DNA of 64,000 nucleotides from Timema cristinae (Eukaryota; Arthropoda; Insecta; Phasmatodea; Timematidae), in the NCBI GenBank assembly GCA_039000515.1, contig JBCFYV010000012.1, forward strand, positions 6,220,826 to 6,284,825, read 5' to 3'. This document shows, in pieces, positions 1 through 11,184 of this stretch. The notes beneath the pieces were generated by a model. It was not told the origin of the DNA. It saw nothing but the letters and a program-made list of their open reading frames with translations, and did no database searches. Each line of letters begins with the position of its first letter. Positions within the stretch are counted from its first letter, which is position 1. Both the position numbers and the translations under genes were made by a program.

Positions 1-222
1 TGGTATGATGTGTACGGTCATTACTCAGGTTATGTATTTAAATGTGGTATGATGTGTATGGTCATTATTCAGGCAATGTATTTAAATGTGGTATGATATG
101 TATGGTCATTCCTCAGGTTATGTGTTTAAATGTGGTATGATATGTATGGTCATTCCTCAGGTTATGTGTTTAAATGTGGTATGATATGTATGGTCATTCC
201 TCACGTGATGTGTCTTTAAATG
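1..222. repeat. 44-bp tandem repeat, 5 copies, cut by the window edge
   Basis: Five head-to-tail units start at 1, 45, 89, 133 and 177. The first four are 44 bp and the last is 46 bp with a diverged end. Each opens with TGGTATGAT and closes with TTTAAATG. The array touches the left edge, so its true size is unknown. No open reading frame or known family is apparent. Confidence 0.9.
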
Positions 223-979
223 TTGATTTACTGAAGACAATTTTCGAGAATCTAAACATTTTCTAAAGTGATGTTAGTGATTCTGGGAGGTTTTGCATGG
301 ACACTGTATTGGCTATCTGGTTTTGTGGTGGTAAATTCACTTAAGTAATGGTCTTTAATTTTTTAATAATTGCCTTAACGATTTTGTTAGGATGGAAATC
401 TGTTAGTGTTTAAATGATAAATAAATCTTTATACTGTTTATAGGAGAGTAATTTCTTAAGGAGTATTTTACTAATGAATAATTTAGAAAATATGAAATAT
501 TTTGAACTTACAAGGGGTTTTGATAGTGTTTATAAAATACAAATTATTTGGTGCTAGTTTTCTGATAGCAGATATTTGGAAATTTTATCATAAACTATAA
601 TATATTATACGAGGAAGTGTGTACTACGTATTTGTCGGGCCATTTATTTAGTAAGTATTTTGCGTTGTTTTAGATATTATTAACTCCTATTTTAACTTTA
701 TTTTAATTATTTATTGTTAGCCATCCATAATCTTCCTACCAAAGGGCAGGGAATAGATTGTCAGTAAAGTGTATCACCGCTGAAGAATAGTTAAGATTCG
801 AATCTCGGAAGGGTTATTTTTTCACATCAGGGTTATCCCTTTGGTTATACCATTCTCTTTATACTAACGTGTGTTTATTGCCTACAATTTATTTTTCCCT
901 TTACACTTAGAAAATGCCATGAATAATCATAGTATTACACGTACAACTAAACAATAATATACATACATTTGTTGATTAG
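223..979. other. AT-rich stretch with nothing recognised
   Basis: No open frame of useful length, no tandem repeat and no recognisable transposon motif is visible. Short A/T runs dominate. Confidence 0.5.
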
Positions 980-1420
980 TTCTTCACTCAGAGTTTTAGG
1001 GCAGAGTTTACAATGGACGTGTGGAATTCATCGGCTTTATGGAATTCTAAACGTTCATGTATACTCAGACTTAAGACTATGAGGAAATATACCCTGAGAA
1101 CGGGATAAATCTTGCCTAGCTCAATGGTAGAGTATATGTAGGTTTTAAAAAATGACAACTAGACTTGAGAATCGAGTCCGGGACTCTTAGATTAGCACGC
1201 AAATGCTCTACCACTAAGCTATCCATAATTCATCCCATTATCAGGGCCATTCTTCAATCTTAGTCTAAAACAGTCTCTATGAAGAACATGTGGAAACCTT
1301 GAGTGAAGAATGACTCTAAGTATGGTACAAATCGTGAATAGCTCAGTGGTAAAGAATTGGAGGTCTGAGCCAAGGGTCACAGGTTCAATTCACGTAACTC
1401 GGTTTTATTTTTCAACTTAT
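980..1420. repeat. Diverged fold-back tRNA-like repeat (same family as 17131-17735)
   Basis: A tRNA-like domain lies on the minus strand at 1150-1226 and another on the plus strand at 1334-1404. The plus copy has TAGCTCAGTGG (box A) and GGTTCAATTC (box B). The flanks share landmarks with the better copies at 17.1 and 35.4 kb: TTCTTCACTC, a GGACGTGTGGA segment, and a GAATAGCTCAGTGG entry. A half plus-strand head at 1114-1137 is also present, so the copy looks rearranged. It is probably an old, inactive Pol III-derived repeat. Confidence 0.65.
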
Positions 1421-2715
1421 TTAAATATGAGATCAGTGACGGCTCTATCCATAGACTAGGTCCATTCCATCTTTATAACCCAAAACACAAAAAGGTAAAG
1501 ATGTATGAAGGTTAAGATGGCAGTGTAAGGGACCCAAGAAAATCAATGTTTTGAGAGTTTTTATATAAACACTTTTTATTTGACAAACTAAATAAACTAT
1601 TGTTCAAGCAGAAACATAGAATTTAATTTGTCTCACATGTTAAATATCCGTCATGAGCATAGCATATTAGATTATACACATTAATATACAGATACAACAT
1701 TATCGTTAAATTTCAGAACACCTGTAGAGAATTCAAGAATTTTTTAGGTAACAATGTGAAGAAATTTAAACTCTATGTTTTTAATGGAGAAATATTTCAT
1801 TTCTTTTGGTCAAAAAAAAAAAGTTTTGAAATTAAAATTTAAAAAAAAAAACCACTGACCTTTCCTCGCGTTCTCTGCAATCCCTCCCTTAAAACCACGC
1901 GCAACATTCATTCTTAATAACCAGTTATATCTGGTCATTGAGCAATTGGAAAATAGTTCTAGTGTATGTAGTCAGTGGCGAGTGTTAAAATATTTCCCGT
2001 GTTTAGATATTTGGAGTGTTAGCATACAGTAGAGGCATACTTGTCTTCTTTCTATTATGTCGTCATATTGTTCCCTGCATTTGCCACTTTAGTAAAGAGC
2101 GCATGACATAACGTGTCGGCACTTTTGTTATTCACATTTGCGTAGGCAAATAATAAAATAGCTTCTCACAAACCGGGAGTCTAGTTATTTGACTTGGAAT
2201 TTAGTTTGGTCAGTAAAAAAAAACCTGCTCCAAGTATAAGAAGCCATCCGGGATGTTTGCATGTTTTCACTAACAAGGTAGGCCCAAGAAATTCAAATTT
2301 CAGAGGGAGTGTATCATTATTTGCAAAGAAGAAGAATGAAAACCATTTAAAAAGTATCATCTCAGAGAATAGGAATGTACTTTTCAAAATGTGCCGCAAA
2401 ATTTGAATGCCAATTTTTTTTTAAAACAATGTTTTCATTATATTTTTGTGATAGTTCGTTTAGCTAGAGCCTAATCACCGAAATATCAGAGGTCATCAGA
2501 GATAGGTGTGCCGTAGGGTGCTTGACTTTGTTAAAACAGGGGGTGTTCAAACACAGTTTGAATTAATTTCAGGTGGATTTTACCACAATGCATGGCTTTT
2601 CTTGATGAGTCTTGGTTCATTTCCTTAAAGTTCACCCCGATCCTATAATGGTTTTTCAATTTGTTTATAAAATGCACATCCAAACTTATAAGAAGACTAC
2701 TTACTTAATTATTCT
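1421..2715. other. Unannotated AT-rich interval
   Basis: It contains homopolymer A runs near 1810 and 1840 and a slightly GC-richer patch at 1860-1930. Short frames around 2181-2406 overlap each other on both strands, lack recognisable motifs, and are not called genes. Confidence 0.45.
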
Positions 2716-3140
2716 ATGGCATTAGATCTCGATAGTTCATTGCCACACTTACAAAAGTACGCCACCTATCCCTATTTTCACTTCCAGTCCACCTCATTCC
2801 ACCATATTTCTTTCAGATACGTTCTAATGATATCCTCCCATCTGCGTCTAGGTCTCCCCAAGGGTCTCTTCTCAATGAGTTTGTCAGTCAAAACCATTAA
2901 CAAGTTTCTATAGTCTCCCATTCACTTCGAATGTCCTGCACCCTTTATCTACGATACCTGTTTATCCTAACAATGTATTTTTATGTGTACAGCTTATGTA
3001 ACTCACCATTATGTAACCTCCTCCACTTACCAGTATCCTCATCCCTTTTTGGACCAAAATATCTTCCTAAGCACCTTATTTTACAAAACCCTAAATTTGT
3101 TTTTGCCATGTAAGGTAACGTTTCAAATCCATAGAGAACA
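2716..3140 (-). pseudogene. Non-LTR retrotransposon (LINE) reverse transcriptase, C-terminal remnant
   Basis: Read on the minus strand, broken frames spell the typical C-terminal tail of endonuclease-type LINE ORF2 proteins. They give a FGPKRDEDTGKWRRLHNGEL-like stretch near 3010-3070, a degenerate R..GH motif near 2935, then RPLGRPRRRWEDIIRTYLKE at about 2810-2870 and W.EVDW near 2785. The polymerase core (YxDD) is missing, and stops and frame changes occur throughout, so it is a dead 5'-truncated copy. Two related tails lie at 14728 and 24599 on the plus strand; the shared order GH, PLGRPRR, then EVDW shows one family. It could alternatively be an inactive 3' end from a separate subfamily. 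Confidence 0.75.
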
Positions 3141-3267
3141 ACCAGTAAAATGATTGTTTAGTAAATCTGAGTTTTACAGTCCTTGAAAGCAGGTGATATG
3201 TCGACCACTTACTGATCGAGTAATAGCATGCATTTCTCGACTATATTCTTTTTCTAATTTTCACTCT

Positions 3268-3510
3268 ATTACCCGCTTCGGTGGCCGCGTGGTCTAAAGC
3301 ACTACTCTTGCAGTACACTAGATTGATGTTGACAGGGAGTTCGAGGTTCAAATTTTGATCGGGTGTACTAAGAGTGGTTTTCCATTCTCCCGCCAAGCCA
3401 ATGTGGGTATATTTCCTTCCTAATCCCTAAATCTATTAGTGTAATTAGTAGGTAAGCGTATAAACCGAATGGGTAGTAAGACGTGGTGCTATAACAATAA
3501 TAACAATATC
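3268..3510 (+). repeat. SINE family 1 (tRNA-Ser-like head), near full length
   Basis: The head, about 95 nt, starts CGGTGGCCGCGTGGTCTAA, which resembles tRNA-Ser/Leu box A (GTGGCCGAGTGGTTAAGGC), and has a B-box-like GAGGTTCAAAT. The body follows (TCGGGTGTACTAAGAGTGG, then a TCTCCCGCC segment) and ends in the tail ACCGAATGGGTAGTAAGACG plus AAT-type repeats. The head length suits a long variable arm. I use this copy as the reference for the family. It carries no protein. Confidence 0.8.
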
Positions 3511-4265
3511 GTTATTGTTATTTAAAATCGTTACTCAGTATTTAAACTCATTATCACTGTAAAATTATTTGTTGTTCGAAGCGATCTATAAACTATCGTC
3601 TCCAATCTCTGTTCTCCATGGGATCATATACGTAGTATTTTCAGCGTTCACTTCTAGAAAAAAGAAGATTATTAATAGTTATTTAAGGGAGTATTTATTC
3701 ATCGAAGTGAAAGAATTTTTTAAAAATCATGATTTAACTTTCTTATACAGAGAAATGATTGCAATCATGAAAATCTCAGACCTCAAAACTACGAGGAATA
3801 TTGGGGTTTTATGTGGGGAAGAACCTAAGCTTTCTTTCTGTACATAGTACTACAGGCAAAACTCTTTGATTTGTTTTTGAATTTGCTATTTAAATGTTAA
3901 ATGCCTATAACTTTGAGGATTTTTTTAAATTTTTAATTTGGAACTCAAATGAAAGATAATTTACTAACGAATATTTTTTTGAAAATCTTAAGAATTTTAA
4001 AAATGAATAAATTTTTTGTTTAAAATTACTACCTTGATAGTTTTTGACATGGCAAATAACCATGCATGCTTGTTTTTGGGGGGTTATTCCATTAATAATA
4101 ATAATTAAATAACACTTAAGAAATTATCCAAGTGTGAAGTCAATAGTAAAAATTATATTAGAATGGCACAATTAAAAGTAACTGCATCTTATGTTCCAAA
4201 TGTATTATTTCATTATTTTATTTTATAAAACTATATATTATGCTTTATAGTATAAATGTCTTGTA
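3511..4265. other. AT-rich interval, one unrecognised frame
   Basis: A plus-strand frame of 92 codons (3569-3847) is lysine- and isoleucine-rich with no recognised motif. It lies in AT-rich DNA and may be chance. The rest holds only A/T runs. Confidence 0.4.
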
Positions 4266-4269
4266 TAAA

Positions 4270-4644
4270 CTATTTGTAAAGTATATTATTTTGTAAACTA
4301 TATCTTATTGATTGTAAAAGTGACATATTTATTTTATCAAATAACTTTTCTAAAATAGATATTATAGTGCAATACTCCCTTAAAACCGTTGGAACAATTG
4401 TCCCGAGAGGGTTAGCATATCCTCTTAATATTATGTCGTGAAGGCATACCTGAAACACGTGGTGTATTTGATGTGCAGCTGTTGGTAGCCTTGTGTCCGG
4501 GAATGTTTGAGGTGGAAACAGGAATGTGTAAAGTAAACAATATGAAAACCACAGGGAAAATATCAAGCCTCCGTCTCGCTGGCTGGGGTTACTAGGATTC
4601 GGGGCGCGTCCCCATGTGCGCACAGGTCCCGGGGAGGTGTTCAA
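4270..4644 (-). other. 124-codon open frame, unrecognised
   Basis: A minus-strand frame opens with ATG at 4644 and runs to a stop at 4270. The first half is GC-richer than the flanks and encodes a proline-rich start and a hydrophobic patch (residues about 28-46). The second half is ordinary AT-rich sequence. I recognise no domain. The local GC shift suggests a fragment of a repeat or an old exon more than an active gene. Confidence 0.2.
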
Positions 4645-4734
4645 AACTCTAGGTTTGGATTTAAATCTGGAATCAATAAATAATTATTTTATATTTGTGT
4701 GTATTTTGTTTCTCTTTTTTTTACATTGAGTTTT

Positions 4735-5128
4735 ACATTCTTTCCCCACTCCGGTTAACTTCCTTCAAATTTAACCTTACTCTGCCTCATCTATGGAAAT
4801 ACACTGATAACCCGGAATGGTAGTAAGACACGTAGAGTGGGTAGTCGGAGCGTTCTTGTTAATAGGATTTCAACCACTTTGGTGGCCGCATAGTCTAAGG
4901 CATCACTCTCGCTATATACTATACTTCCGATACGGAGGAGATAAGGAGTCGAAAACTGGTCTAGTGTACTTCTGGCGGATTTTCCTATACGATTTTCAAC
5001 TCTCCCTTCACGCAAATGTGAGTACACCTCCTCTAAATTCAGCCTTCCTCGTTATTATCACATTATCCTAGTTAGTATATAGCCGTGTAGCCCAGACGGT
5101 TAGTAAGACGTGGCACTAAATAATTTTT
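4735..5128 (+). repeat. SINE family 1: tail fragment followed by a fuller copy
   Basis: At 4735-4835 there is a tail-only fragment ending CCCGGAATGGTAGTAAGACA. A second copy at 4872-5128 has the head CTTTGGTGGCCGCATAGTCTAA, a body with CTCTCCCTTCACGCAAATG, and the tail CCCAGACGGTTAGTAAGACG. The arrangement suggests one copy inserted next to an older one. Confidence 0.7.
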
Positions 5129-5139
5129 TTCATCCCTCC

Positions 5140-5310
5140 TTACTATCTGTCTAGGACATATGCTAATAGGGTAGGGATTTATAAGAAATGTACCCGCATA
5201 TTATGAGAGTGAAGGAGAGAGAGAGTGGGAGAAATACCATGATTAGATCTCGCCGTCACAGGTAATCCAGACTAGACGAACTTGAAGTCCACGTGCTTAT
5301 TGACCTGAGT
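5140..5310 (-). repeat. SINE family 1, partial, minus strand
   Basis: GGGTAGGGATTTATAAGAAATG, GTACCCGCAT and GAGAGTGGGAGAAA are the reverse complement of the family body. The head survives only in part. It lies tail-to-tail with the plus-strand copy ending at 5128. Confidence 0.5.
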
Positions 5311-5689
5311 TGCAGTGTGAGAAAATAACTTCAGCAAATATGAGTGAGTATAAATGGTTTGTAATATAGAGCATGTTTATGATTCTGAATCATGAGGGCT
5401 GGCATTCAATCCCAACTTACAAAACCGGGGGTTTATTATTCACAATGTGGGCATTTATCCTTTCTCAAAACACATACTAGCACATTTATCCACGTTCATA
5501 TTGCTCATTCATTATTTATTACCGTTTTAAAATAATGTTTAGTGAGCCTAAAGGCTGGGGGTGTATTTAAATTAAATACTCTATGGTAGATGAAATATTT
5601 ACTCCAATGAAAGTGGGAAACGGTTTATTAATTGAAGATATAATTATAGCCTACATAATATTTGTTGTATGTATTTTTTCGTCTTTTAG

Positions 5690-5937
5690 GGGCCTCCCAT
5701 GTGAGAGAGCGTTTGTGAGAATGTGTGTGAAACAGAGTTTGTGTGAAATAGTGTGTGCGTGTGTGTTAAATATTGTGTGTTATAAATTGTATGTGAGAGA
5801 GTGGCAAAGGGAAAGTTTGTCTGTGTTAGAACAGTAGAGTGTATTAGAATGATTGAAAGAGAGTTGTTGTGAGAAAAATTGTGAGAGAGCAAGTATGAGA
5901 AAGAGAGTGTGTGATATATATACATATATATATAGAA

Positions 5938-5978
<41 letters not shown>

Positions 5979-6135
5979 CTTTGATAGAGATTTTGAGAGA
6001 GAATGTGTGTGAAAGAGAGAGCCAGAGTGTGTGAGAGTGTGTCAGGAAGTTTGTCAGAGGGAGAGAGATTGTGAGAGATGGTGTGTGTGAGAGAGAGCAA
6101 GAGTGACTTAGAGAGAGTGTGTGTGTGTGTGTTTG
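5690..6135. repeat. GTGA/GA-rich low-complexity tract with a (GATA)10 microsatellite
   Basis: Purine-rich GTGTGAGAGA-type runs fill 5690-6135 with a clean GATA run at 5941-5979. Open frames here on both strands (serine/histidine/leucine/threonine-rich on minus) follow from the repeat and are not genes. Confidence 0.9.
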
Positions 6136-6640
6136 AGAAGCTAGATGGTGTTCACAAAATATTACTTTGAAATATTATCCACTCAAAATCAAGTAATAAC
6201 ATGGAAACTTAATTGACCCTATTTGTATTGATTTATTATTTGAAAAAATAAACAAGAAAACATATACTTAAATCATAATGGGATACATAAATTATTACTT
6301 TGAAATTTTATCATCGCACACATTTAAAATTAAGTATTAGCGAGGAAACATAACTGAACTTATTGGGATTGTAATACTATTTGAAAAAAATAACACCAAA
6401 ACCAACACTTAAACAATTAAAAAGACTATCTAATCACGTCTCAAGATCATCTTAAACATATTTGAAATCATAATGCATTCCAAAACATATTTAAACATTA
6501 TTTTATCGTTTTAAATCAATAATTCATACGCGAAATCAAACGTAAGACAATATTTGCGTGACATTGAATAATTAACCTTTTTATATTCGAGTTATGTTCA
6601 ATATTGTTGATTTAAACGCGAATTTATGGTTACAGCGTTC
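6136..6640. other. AT-rich interval with a diverged local repeat
   Basis: ATTATTACTTTGAAAT-type phrases at about 6162 and 6293, each followed by TTGA/TAACTGAAC and later TATTTGAAAAAA at about 6237 and 6372, indicate a diverged direct duplication of about 130 bp. Nothing coding is seen. Confidence 0.45.
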
Positions 6641-6641
6641 C

Positions 6642-6686
<45 letters not shown>
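6642..6686. repeat. (AAT)n microsatellite
   Basis: About 14 uninterrupted AAT units. No SINE body lies next to it, so it stands alone. Confidence 0.95.
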
Positions 6687-7254
6687 TGTTTCCCCAGTTA
6701 AGGAAATTAATCTCTTCAATCAAAGAATATAGTTAGAAAATATGCAAGGACCAGCTAATATAACAGCTATTTTGTGATCAGAAGCAAATATTCAATAATC
6801 AATATGAATAAAACGTATCAATACAAACAAAATTATATATTTTTAACCTATTATCATTAGCTTATTATTATTTTCGACCAATGAGAAACATTTTATTTAG
6901 AGAGATAAAATCTTGCACAAATCAGGGTTTCAATGGTGATGTAAGCAAATAATGAAGAACTGAAAATTCTCTGAGAAAATCATATCTTATTTGGAAACTG
7001 ATATTTTCACTGACATCCTGGACCCCTAAGCTTTAAAATGAGAGGTCGTTTGTCAAAATATTTCAGCCACATCCTCGTAATTTATGTTACCCGATACGGG
7101 CTTATAAAATTATATATGATAAAATATTTGCCAAAATGTAGGTGTGAATTGTTGGGCATCTATATTATATTCCAACATTAAGTTGTTTGTGTGCATCATC
7201 TATCCTGGCTATTTGTATAGAAACAACAAAGAAGAAGGAATGGGAAATATATAA

Positions 7255-7410
7255 TTTAGTGAAAGTATGTTTCAAATTTGTGCGAGGGAAGAGTGAGAAA
7301 CAATAATCAGGAAAAACCACCTTTGGTACACCATCCTGGATTCGAACCCCAGCCTCCCCATCACTGGCATATCAGGCATATTATGCTTGCGGGCCCACTG
7401 ACGTGGGTTG
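7255..7410 (-). repeat. SINE family 1, minus strand, tail lost
   Basis: GAAGAGTGAGAAAC, then AAAACCACCTTTGGTACACC and GATTCGAACCCCAGCCTCCC, are the reversed body and B-box region. The head ends near GCGGGCCCACTGACGTGGG. Confidence 0.7.
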
Positions 7411-7499
7411 GTTGCTCTTGGAGACAATAAAGAAGGTTTGTTGAGAGGCGAGCCTCTGAAACCAATATAAACTATTGTTTTGGCTCGCTCTCTCTTCAA

Positions 7500-7660
7500 C
7501 TATCAGGTTGTCAAACAGATAAACTTCCGTGATGGATGATTAATTGATAATTTTCTAAAAGTCCTCCATACAATGTTTTTACATCAATTCTATCCCTGGT
7601 ATCGTTTATCGCTATCACTAATACTTTATGACACACTTCCGTGGGACACTAAAGCCGATT
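7500..7660. repeat. Dispersed repeat, copy A (partner at 48785-48940)
   Basis: Shared ordered phrases with the 48.8-kb copy: GTTGTCAAA.AGATAAA, TTCCGTGATG, GATTAAT.GATAATTT, CTAAAAGT versus CTAAAGTTAT, then ATCACTAT. Divergence is perhaps 20-25 per cent. There is no coding sequence, and the family is unknown. Confidence 0.6.
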
Positions 7661-7664
7661 TAAG

Positions 7665-8385
7665 AAATAAGACCAACCAGCCATATTGTGTTTAACTATT
7701 TCTTTCATTCACATGCGTCTATTTGAAACAAAACCAAACAGTAAATACCTCCACCGTTTATAAAAACATAGTTTCTATAAGGTAGTAGTGTGGTATGTAA
7801 AGGTAGTATAATTTATTTTTGAGGGAAAGCCTAGCTGTCGAAATAACGAGGGAACTAAACCATATTGTAATGATTAACATCCCAAGTCCAAAGAGTAGTT
7901 ATACAATTTTAGAATGGCTTAAAAATTGGCAGTTAAATGGCGATTTTAAGATTTTTAATGGAATTTAACAACTTCCAATGATTAATCTATTCGAAACTTT
8001 TATTTGTACCATATAATTTAACTTGACAAAATATGTGCAATTTTAAGAATCTCTAAGCATAAATTCATAGTGAAGGGCATTAATGTTTGATTTTCAACAG
8101 TAGCAATAGCGTAAGCTCCTAGTGTAATCATGACAAGTCCGTTGAACTGGGTTGATTTTTCCTAAATGGCTCTCAGGCAAATACGGGTACATTTTCTATA
8201 AAATGCTCCTTTCTTATCTCTATACTCTTCTAGTATAAATATGCGCAAGATAATAAGACGAGGAGAGTGTAAACATATAAGTTAGGAACATAGGTAATTT
8301 AACGTTGAAGTAGGAACGATGAGAGTAAATGAGATAATACTTTTGAATTAAATTGATGATGATAAATTATATTATTCCCACAGCC
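7665..8385. other. Interval with a decayed SINE 1 copy
   Basis: At 8105-8260 a decayed plus-strand family-1 body can be followed (TTTTTCCTAAATGG, CAAATACGGGTACATTTTC, CTAGTATAAATATGCG, AATAAGACGAGG). The remainder shows nothing. Confidence 0.4.
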
Positions 8386-8387
8386 TA

Positions 8388-8951
8388 AACATTGTTTGGA
8401 AACATGTTGCTATTATTTCCAAAGTGCTTTTTAATGGTTTCGTGTTTTCTTTGTGTTTGCCAAAGAGGAAACATTGTTTCTCTTCATCCATTTCAAGTGT
8501 GTTACAGGAAACATTGTTTTCGTGTCCACCAACATTGTTGACAACAAACAACGTGGGCCAGGCCAGTCTCTCACTATCCTGGGACCAAACATTTGTAAAA
8601 TAATTTCACATTCTGTTGGAGACATGTGAGTGAAGTTTTTGAAACCACTGCCGCCTTTGATCTTTATTTCTATCAGAAGCTTATTAGCACAGTACGAACA
8701 ATTTTGAAGCACTGTACGAACCCACCACAGTTTTCTTATTCTCCCTTTTCTTGAACAGTCCAAAACTAAGTACAAAGCACATACCATAGCAGCAGCATCT
8801 TTGGCAGACATATTATACTCAACTGAACTCTGGAGGCGAAACAATGTTTGTTCAATAATTGTTTGCAAACAATTTTTACCACGTTTGAAAACTGTTTCTC
8901 TATGTTTGTGAACAACAAGAAACTTTTCTAAACCATCGATAAACAATGTTT
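8388..8951. repeat. Five copies of an 11-bp motif in opposed orientation
   Basis: AAACATTGTTT occurs at 8388, 8469 and 8509. Its reverse complement AAACAATGTTT occurs at 8839 and 8941. A degenerate copy is at 8530. The opposed distribution around the Harbinger fragment looks like subterminal inverted repeats of its parent transposon. Confidence 0.5.
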
Positions 8952-8997
8952 CCAATTGTGTACTAGATCTGAGTAGCCAGTGGCAGTTTCCCCTCAT
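8431..8997 (-). pseudogene. PIF/Harbinger transposase, N-terminal fragment
   Basis: A 188-codon open frame on the minus strand, with ATG at 8997. Residues about 88-94 (RKLWWVR) and about 119-141 (FKNFTHMSPTECEIILQM, then GPRI) match the conserved N-terminal segment of PIF/Harbinger nucleases, which typically read R..WVRP.L...G.Y..L...L...D...F.NF.RM....F..LL..VGP.I. The catalytic DDE region should follow but does not; the frame stops at 8431. This is therefore a transposase fragment of about half length and not a domesticated HARBI1-like gene. The first 60 residues have no clear match and may be read-in from flanking DNA. The family match is from memory of the motif. Confidence 0.6.
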
Positions 8998-8999
8998 AC

Positions 9000-9680
9000 T
9001 TCCTTCTCCCCTCTACAATATTCTACCAGCGTTGAATAGGGCTTTATGTGAGATTAGCTTTAAAAGGTAATGTGCTTACCTTGTTTTATTCCGCTATGCT
9101 GAGGCTCACATGATAGCACCATACTGCAATTTATCAATTAAAGCCTCATACCTTTCAGGATAAACGAACTGGCATCAACATATATATTATTCATTTTGAG
9201 ACTTTTGTTTTTCGTGTAAATATATTAATGTAATCTTAAATATTTTTGAACAGGAGATAAAATAGTCTTATGTTCCTCCAAACAAACAAAATGTGGGTTT
9301 TCTAATTTAGTCTGTCACTCAGTCTATATCTGGGGTTGCAGACCAAATTTTAAAATGGATTTCTCTAAAACCTGATATTTTGTTGTAATATAGTCATACC
9401 TAGAGATTGAATAATTGTTTTAATTTTAGCTCTAATATTAAGGTTAGTTTAATAACTATTGATTTTTGAAAATTTTAAATAATTGTAAAACATATTTAAC
9501 AATTTAAAAAAAATTTGTATCTGGGAAGGATTTTATATAATAAATAAAACTGTGTACTTGATTTTTCCTAATAAATTCATTTAGTGGCAATTTACTGATC
9601 ACTTTTATAAAATTATTATTGTATAGTATGTTTTTTATGTCAGTTTTTTGTTCAGTTAATACGCCTATATGATAACTACT
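9000..9680. other. AT-rich interval, nothing recognised
   Basis: Only A/T-rich sequence is seen, with no repeat phrase of the families listed here and no open frame of note. Confidence 0.5.
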
Positions 9681-9684
9681 ATAA

Positions 9685-9862
9685 TGAGGCAGGGATTAGG
9701 AAGAAAGCATTTTATAGGTAATCTACCCACATTTGCTTGGAAGGAGTGTGGGAAACCATTTTGGAACTGAAGCAGACCCTACTGGGATTCTAACCCCAAC
9801 CTCCCCATCATCAGCAGACCAATCTAACACGAGAGTGACGCCTTAAACCATTCGGACTTGGA
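9685..9862 (-). repeat. SINE family 1, minus strand, near full length
   Basis: Reversed body (GGAGTGTGGGAAACCATTTT), the B-box region (GGATTCTAACCCCAACCTCCC), and a reversed head ending ACCATTCGGACTTGGAAGCGGG. The tail with the GTAGTAAGACG motif is not visible. Confidence 0.75.
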
Positions 9863-9946
9863 AGCGGGTTTCAAACTATTCTTATAAGTTATAGATTATG
9901 ATATCAATGTAAGAATATAGTATTATATTAATTCTTTTGTTCGTAA

Positions 9947-10190
9947 CTAAATCAACTGTGATATGGCCGTCCGCGCACCTCCATTTGAAAATGTGAAGCG
10001 CGTGTGTCGGAACTGTGCTCCTAATGACCGCACGTGAGTAAACACGTGTCCCGACATGACTGCGTCTTGTCCAAACACATGATGACCATGCAGGTGTACC
10101 CTTCCTGCAACCCCGACAGCACAGAGAGGGCCCCGCCTGCCTAAACAAAACACACGCACTAAAACCACCAGTACGATCACCAGTAGCTGG
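9947..10190 (-). other. GC-rich patch with an unrecognised open frame
   Basis: The patch at about 9960-10190 is far GC-richer than the flanks. On the minus strand one frame runs 77 codons from ATG at 10180 with a hydrophobic start, then histidine-rich sequence. A second overlapping frame runs 88 codons. I recognise neither. TTGCAG followed by GAAGGGT on the minus strand (near 10105) could be a splice acceptor, so an exon of an undetected gene is possible, but no partner exon was found. Confidence 0.2.
10031..10048. promoter_or_regulatory. Paired CACGTG E-boxes
   Basis: Two perfect CACGTG hexamers at 10031-10036 and 10043-10048, 12 bp start to start, in a GC-rich patch. Paired E-boxes bind bHLH factors in animals, but with no gene attached this may be chance. 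Confidence 0.2.
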
Positions 10191-10311
10191 TTTTTAGATA
10201 CACGGATGCAAAAAGGCGGATTTTTATAACTATTTTTACATGTGTAAAATTGCTTTTATATTAGCTACGATTATTACTACTCGTCCAGATTGTACCCATT
10301 TAACTATACTA

Positions 10312-10495
10312 ATTAGATATGGATGAGTCTGGTAGAATATAGAGGAAATGTGAAAAAACTTGCGTGGATAGTGTGGGAAACCATCTAGGAGAAAACTACC
10401 CTTGAAACACCCACCCGAGATTCAAACACTGGGCCCATCAGTGGCAAATCAAATAAAATGAGCCTGAACTTTCATACGCGGGCCCACTGGTGTTG
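10312..10495 (-). repeat. SINE family 1, minus strand
   Basis: Reversed body GATAGTGTGGGAAACCAT, then GAGATTCAAACACTGGGCCC as the B-box region, ending GCGGGCCCACTGGTGTTGG. Confidence 0.65.
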
Positions 10496-10499
10496 GTAA

Positions 10500-11183
10500 A
10501 TTTTTTATCAAATGTTGTCAGGTGAGAAAGTTAAATCAAGAAAATAATAGAAATATTTGTTTTGTTTTTTAAAATATAACTATGTTTAGTAATAAAATTA
10601 TTTACATACTAGTACAGATTTAAGTCTGGAGCTGATCATGCTCTATTTCATTTGATTCATAGCCCAGCGTTTCTTGATTGATTTTCACAAATATTAATAA
10701 TAAATAAGAAACATAAATACCCAATACATTATGAAAGTAAATACATAATATTATGTCTAAAAATCCCATAGATAAAACTGGAAAGACAATTTTGTTTAAG
10801 CGTTTACTAATCGCCCGGCATGAAACGTATTCTATTGTTGTTATAAGTTATTTTATTACATATTATTATTGGTAATAAACTATTTTTTCTGTAATTCTTT
10901 CAACCAATTGTTTAAGGCTTACACACTTTTTAGGTTTTGAAATACCCTGACTTTCCTAGACCAAGTAATTTACATTTTTACAGAATTTTAAATCTATGGC
11001 TCTTAATTTAAATGATAGTTTTTATTTATTTCTATAGAATATTTGACACGACCATAATTAAATACTAATATGCCAGTCATCTTCACAAAATCACACTCAT
11101 GAATTGGAATCAAGACTACTTCATATTTCAAAACAAAACATATTGCAAGGATACGCGGACATTCCAATAAATTTTTAAAATTT
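10500..11183. other. AT-rich interval, nothing recognised
   Basis: No repeat family member, tandem array or plausible coding frame is visible. Confidence 0.5.
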
Positions 11184-11184
11184 C

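Noticed and set aside
4270..4644. Host gene
   Set aside because: No domain, uneven composition across the frame, and no splice or promoter support.
5583..6100. Open frames rich in Ser, His, Thr and Leu
   Set aside because: Low-complexity GTGA and GATA tracts read in several frames.
9947..10180. Secreted or copper-binding protein from the His-rich minus frame
   Set aside because: No complete family motif; two overlapping frames are equally open in a GC-rich patch.
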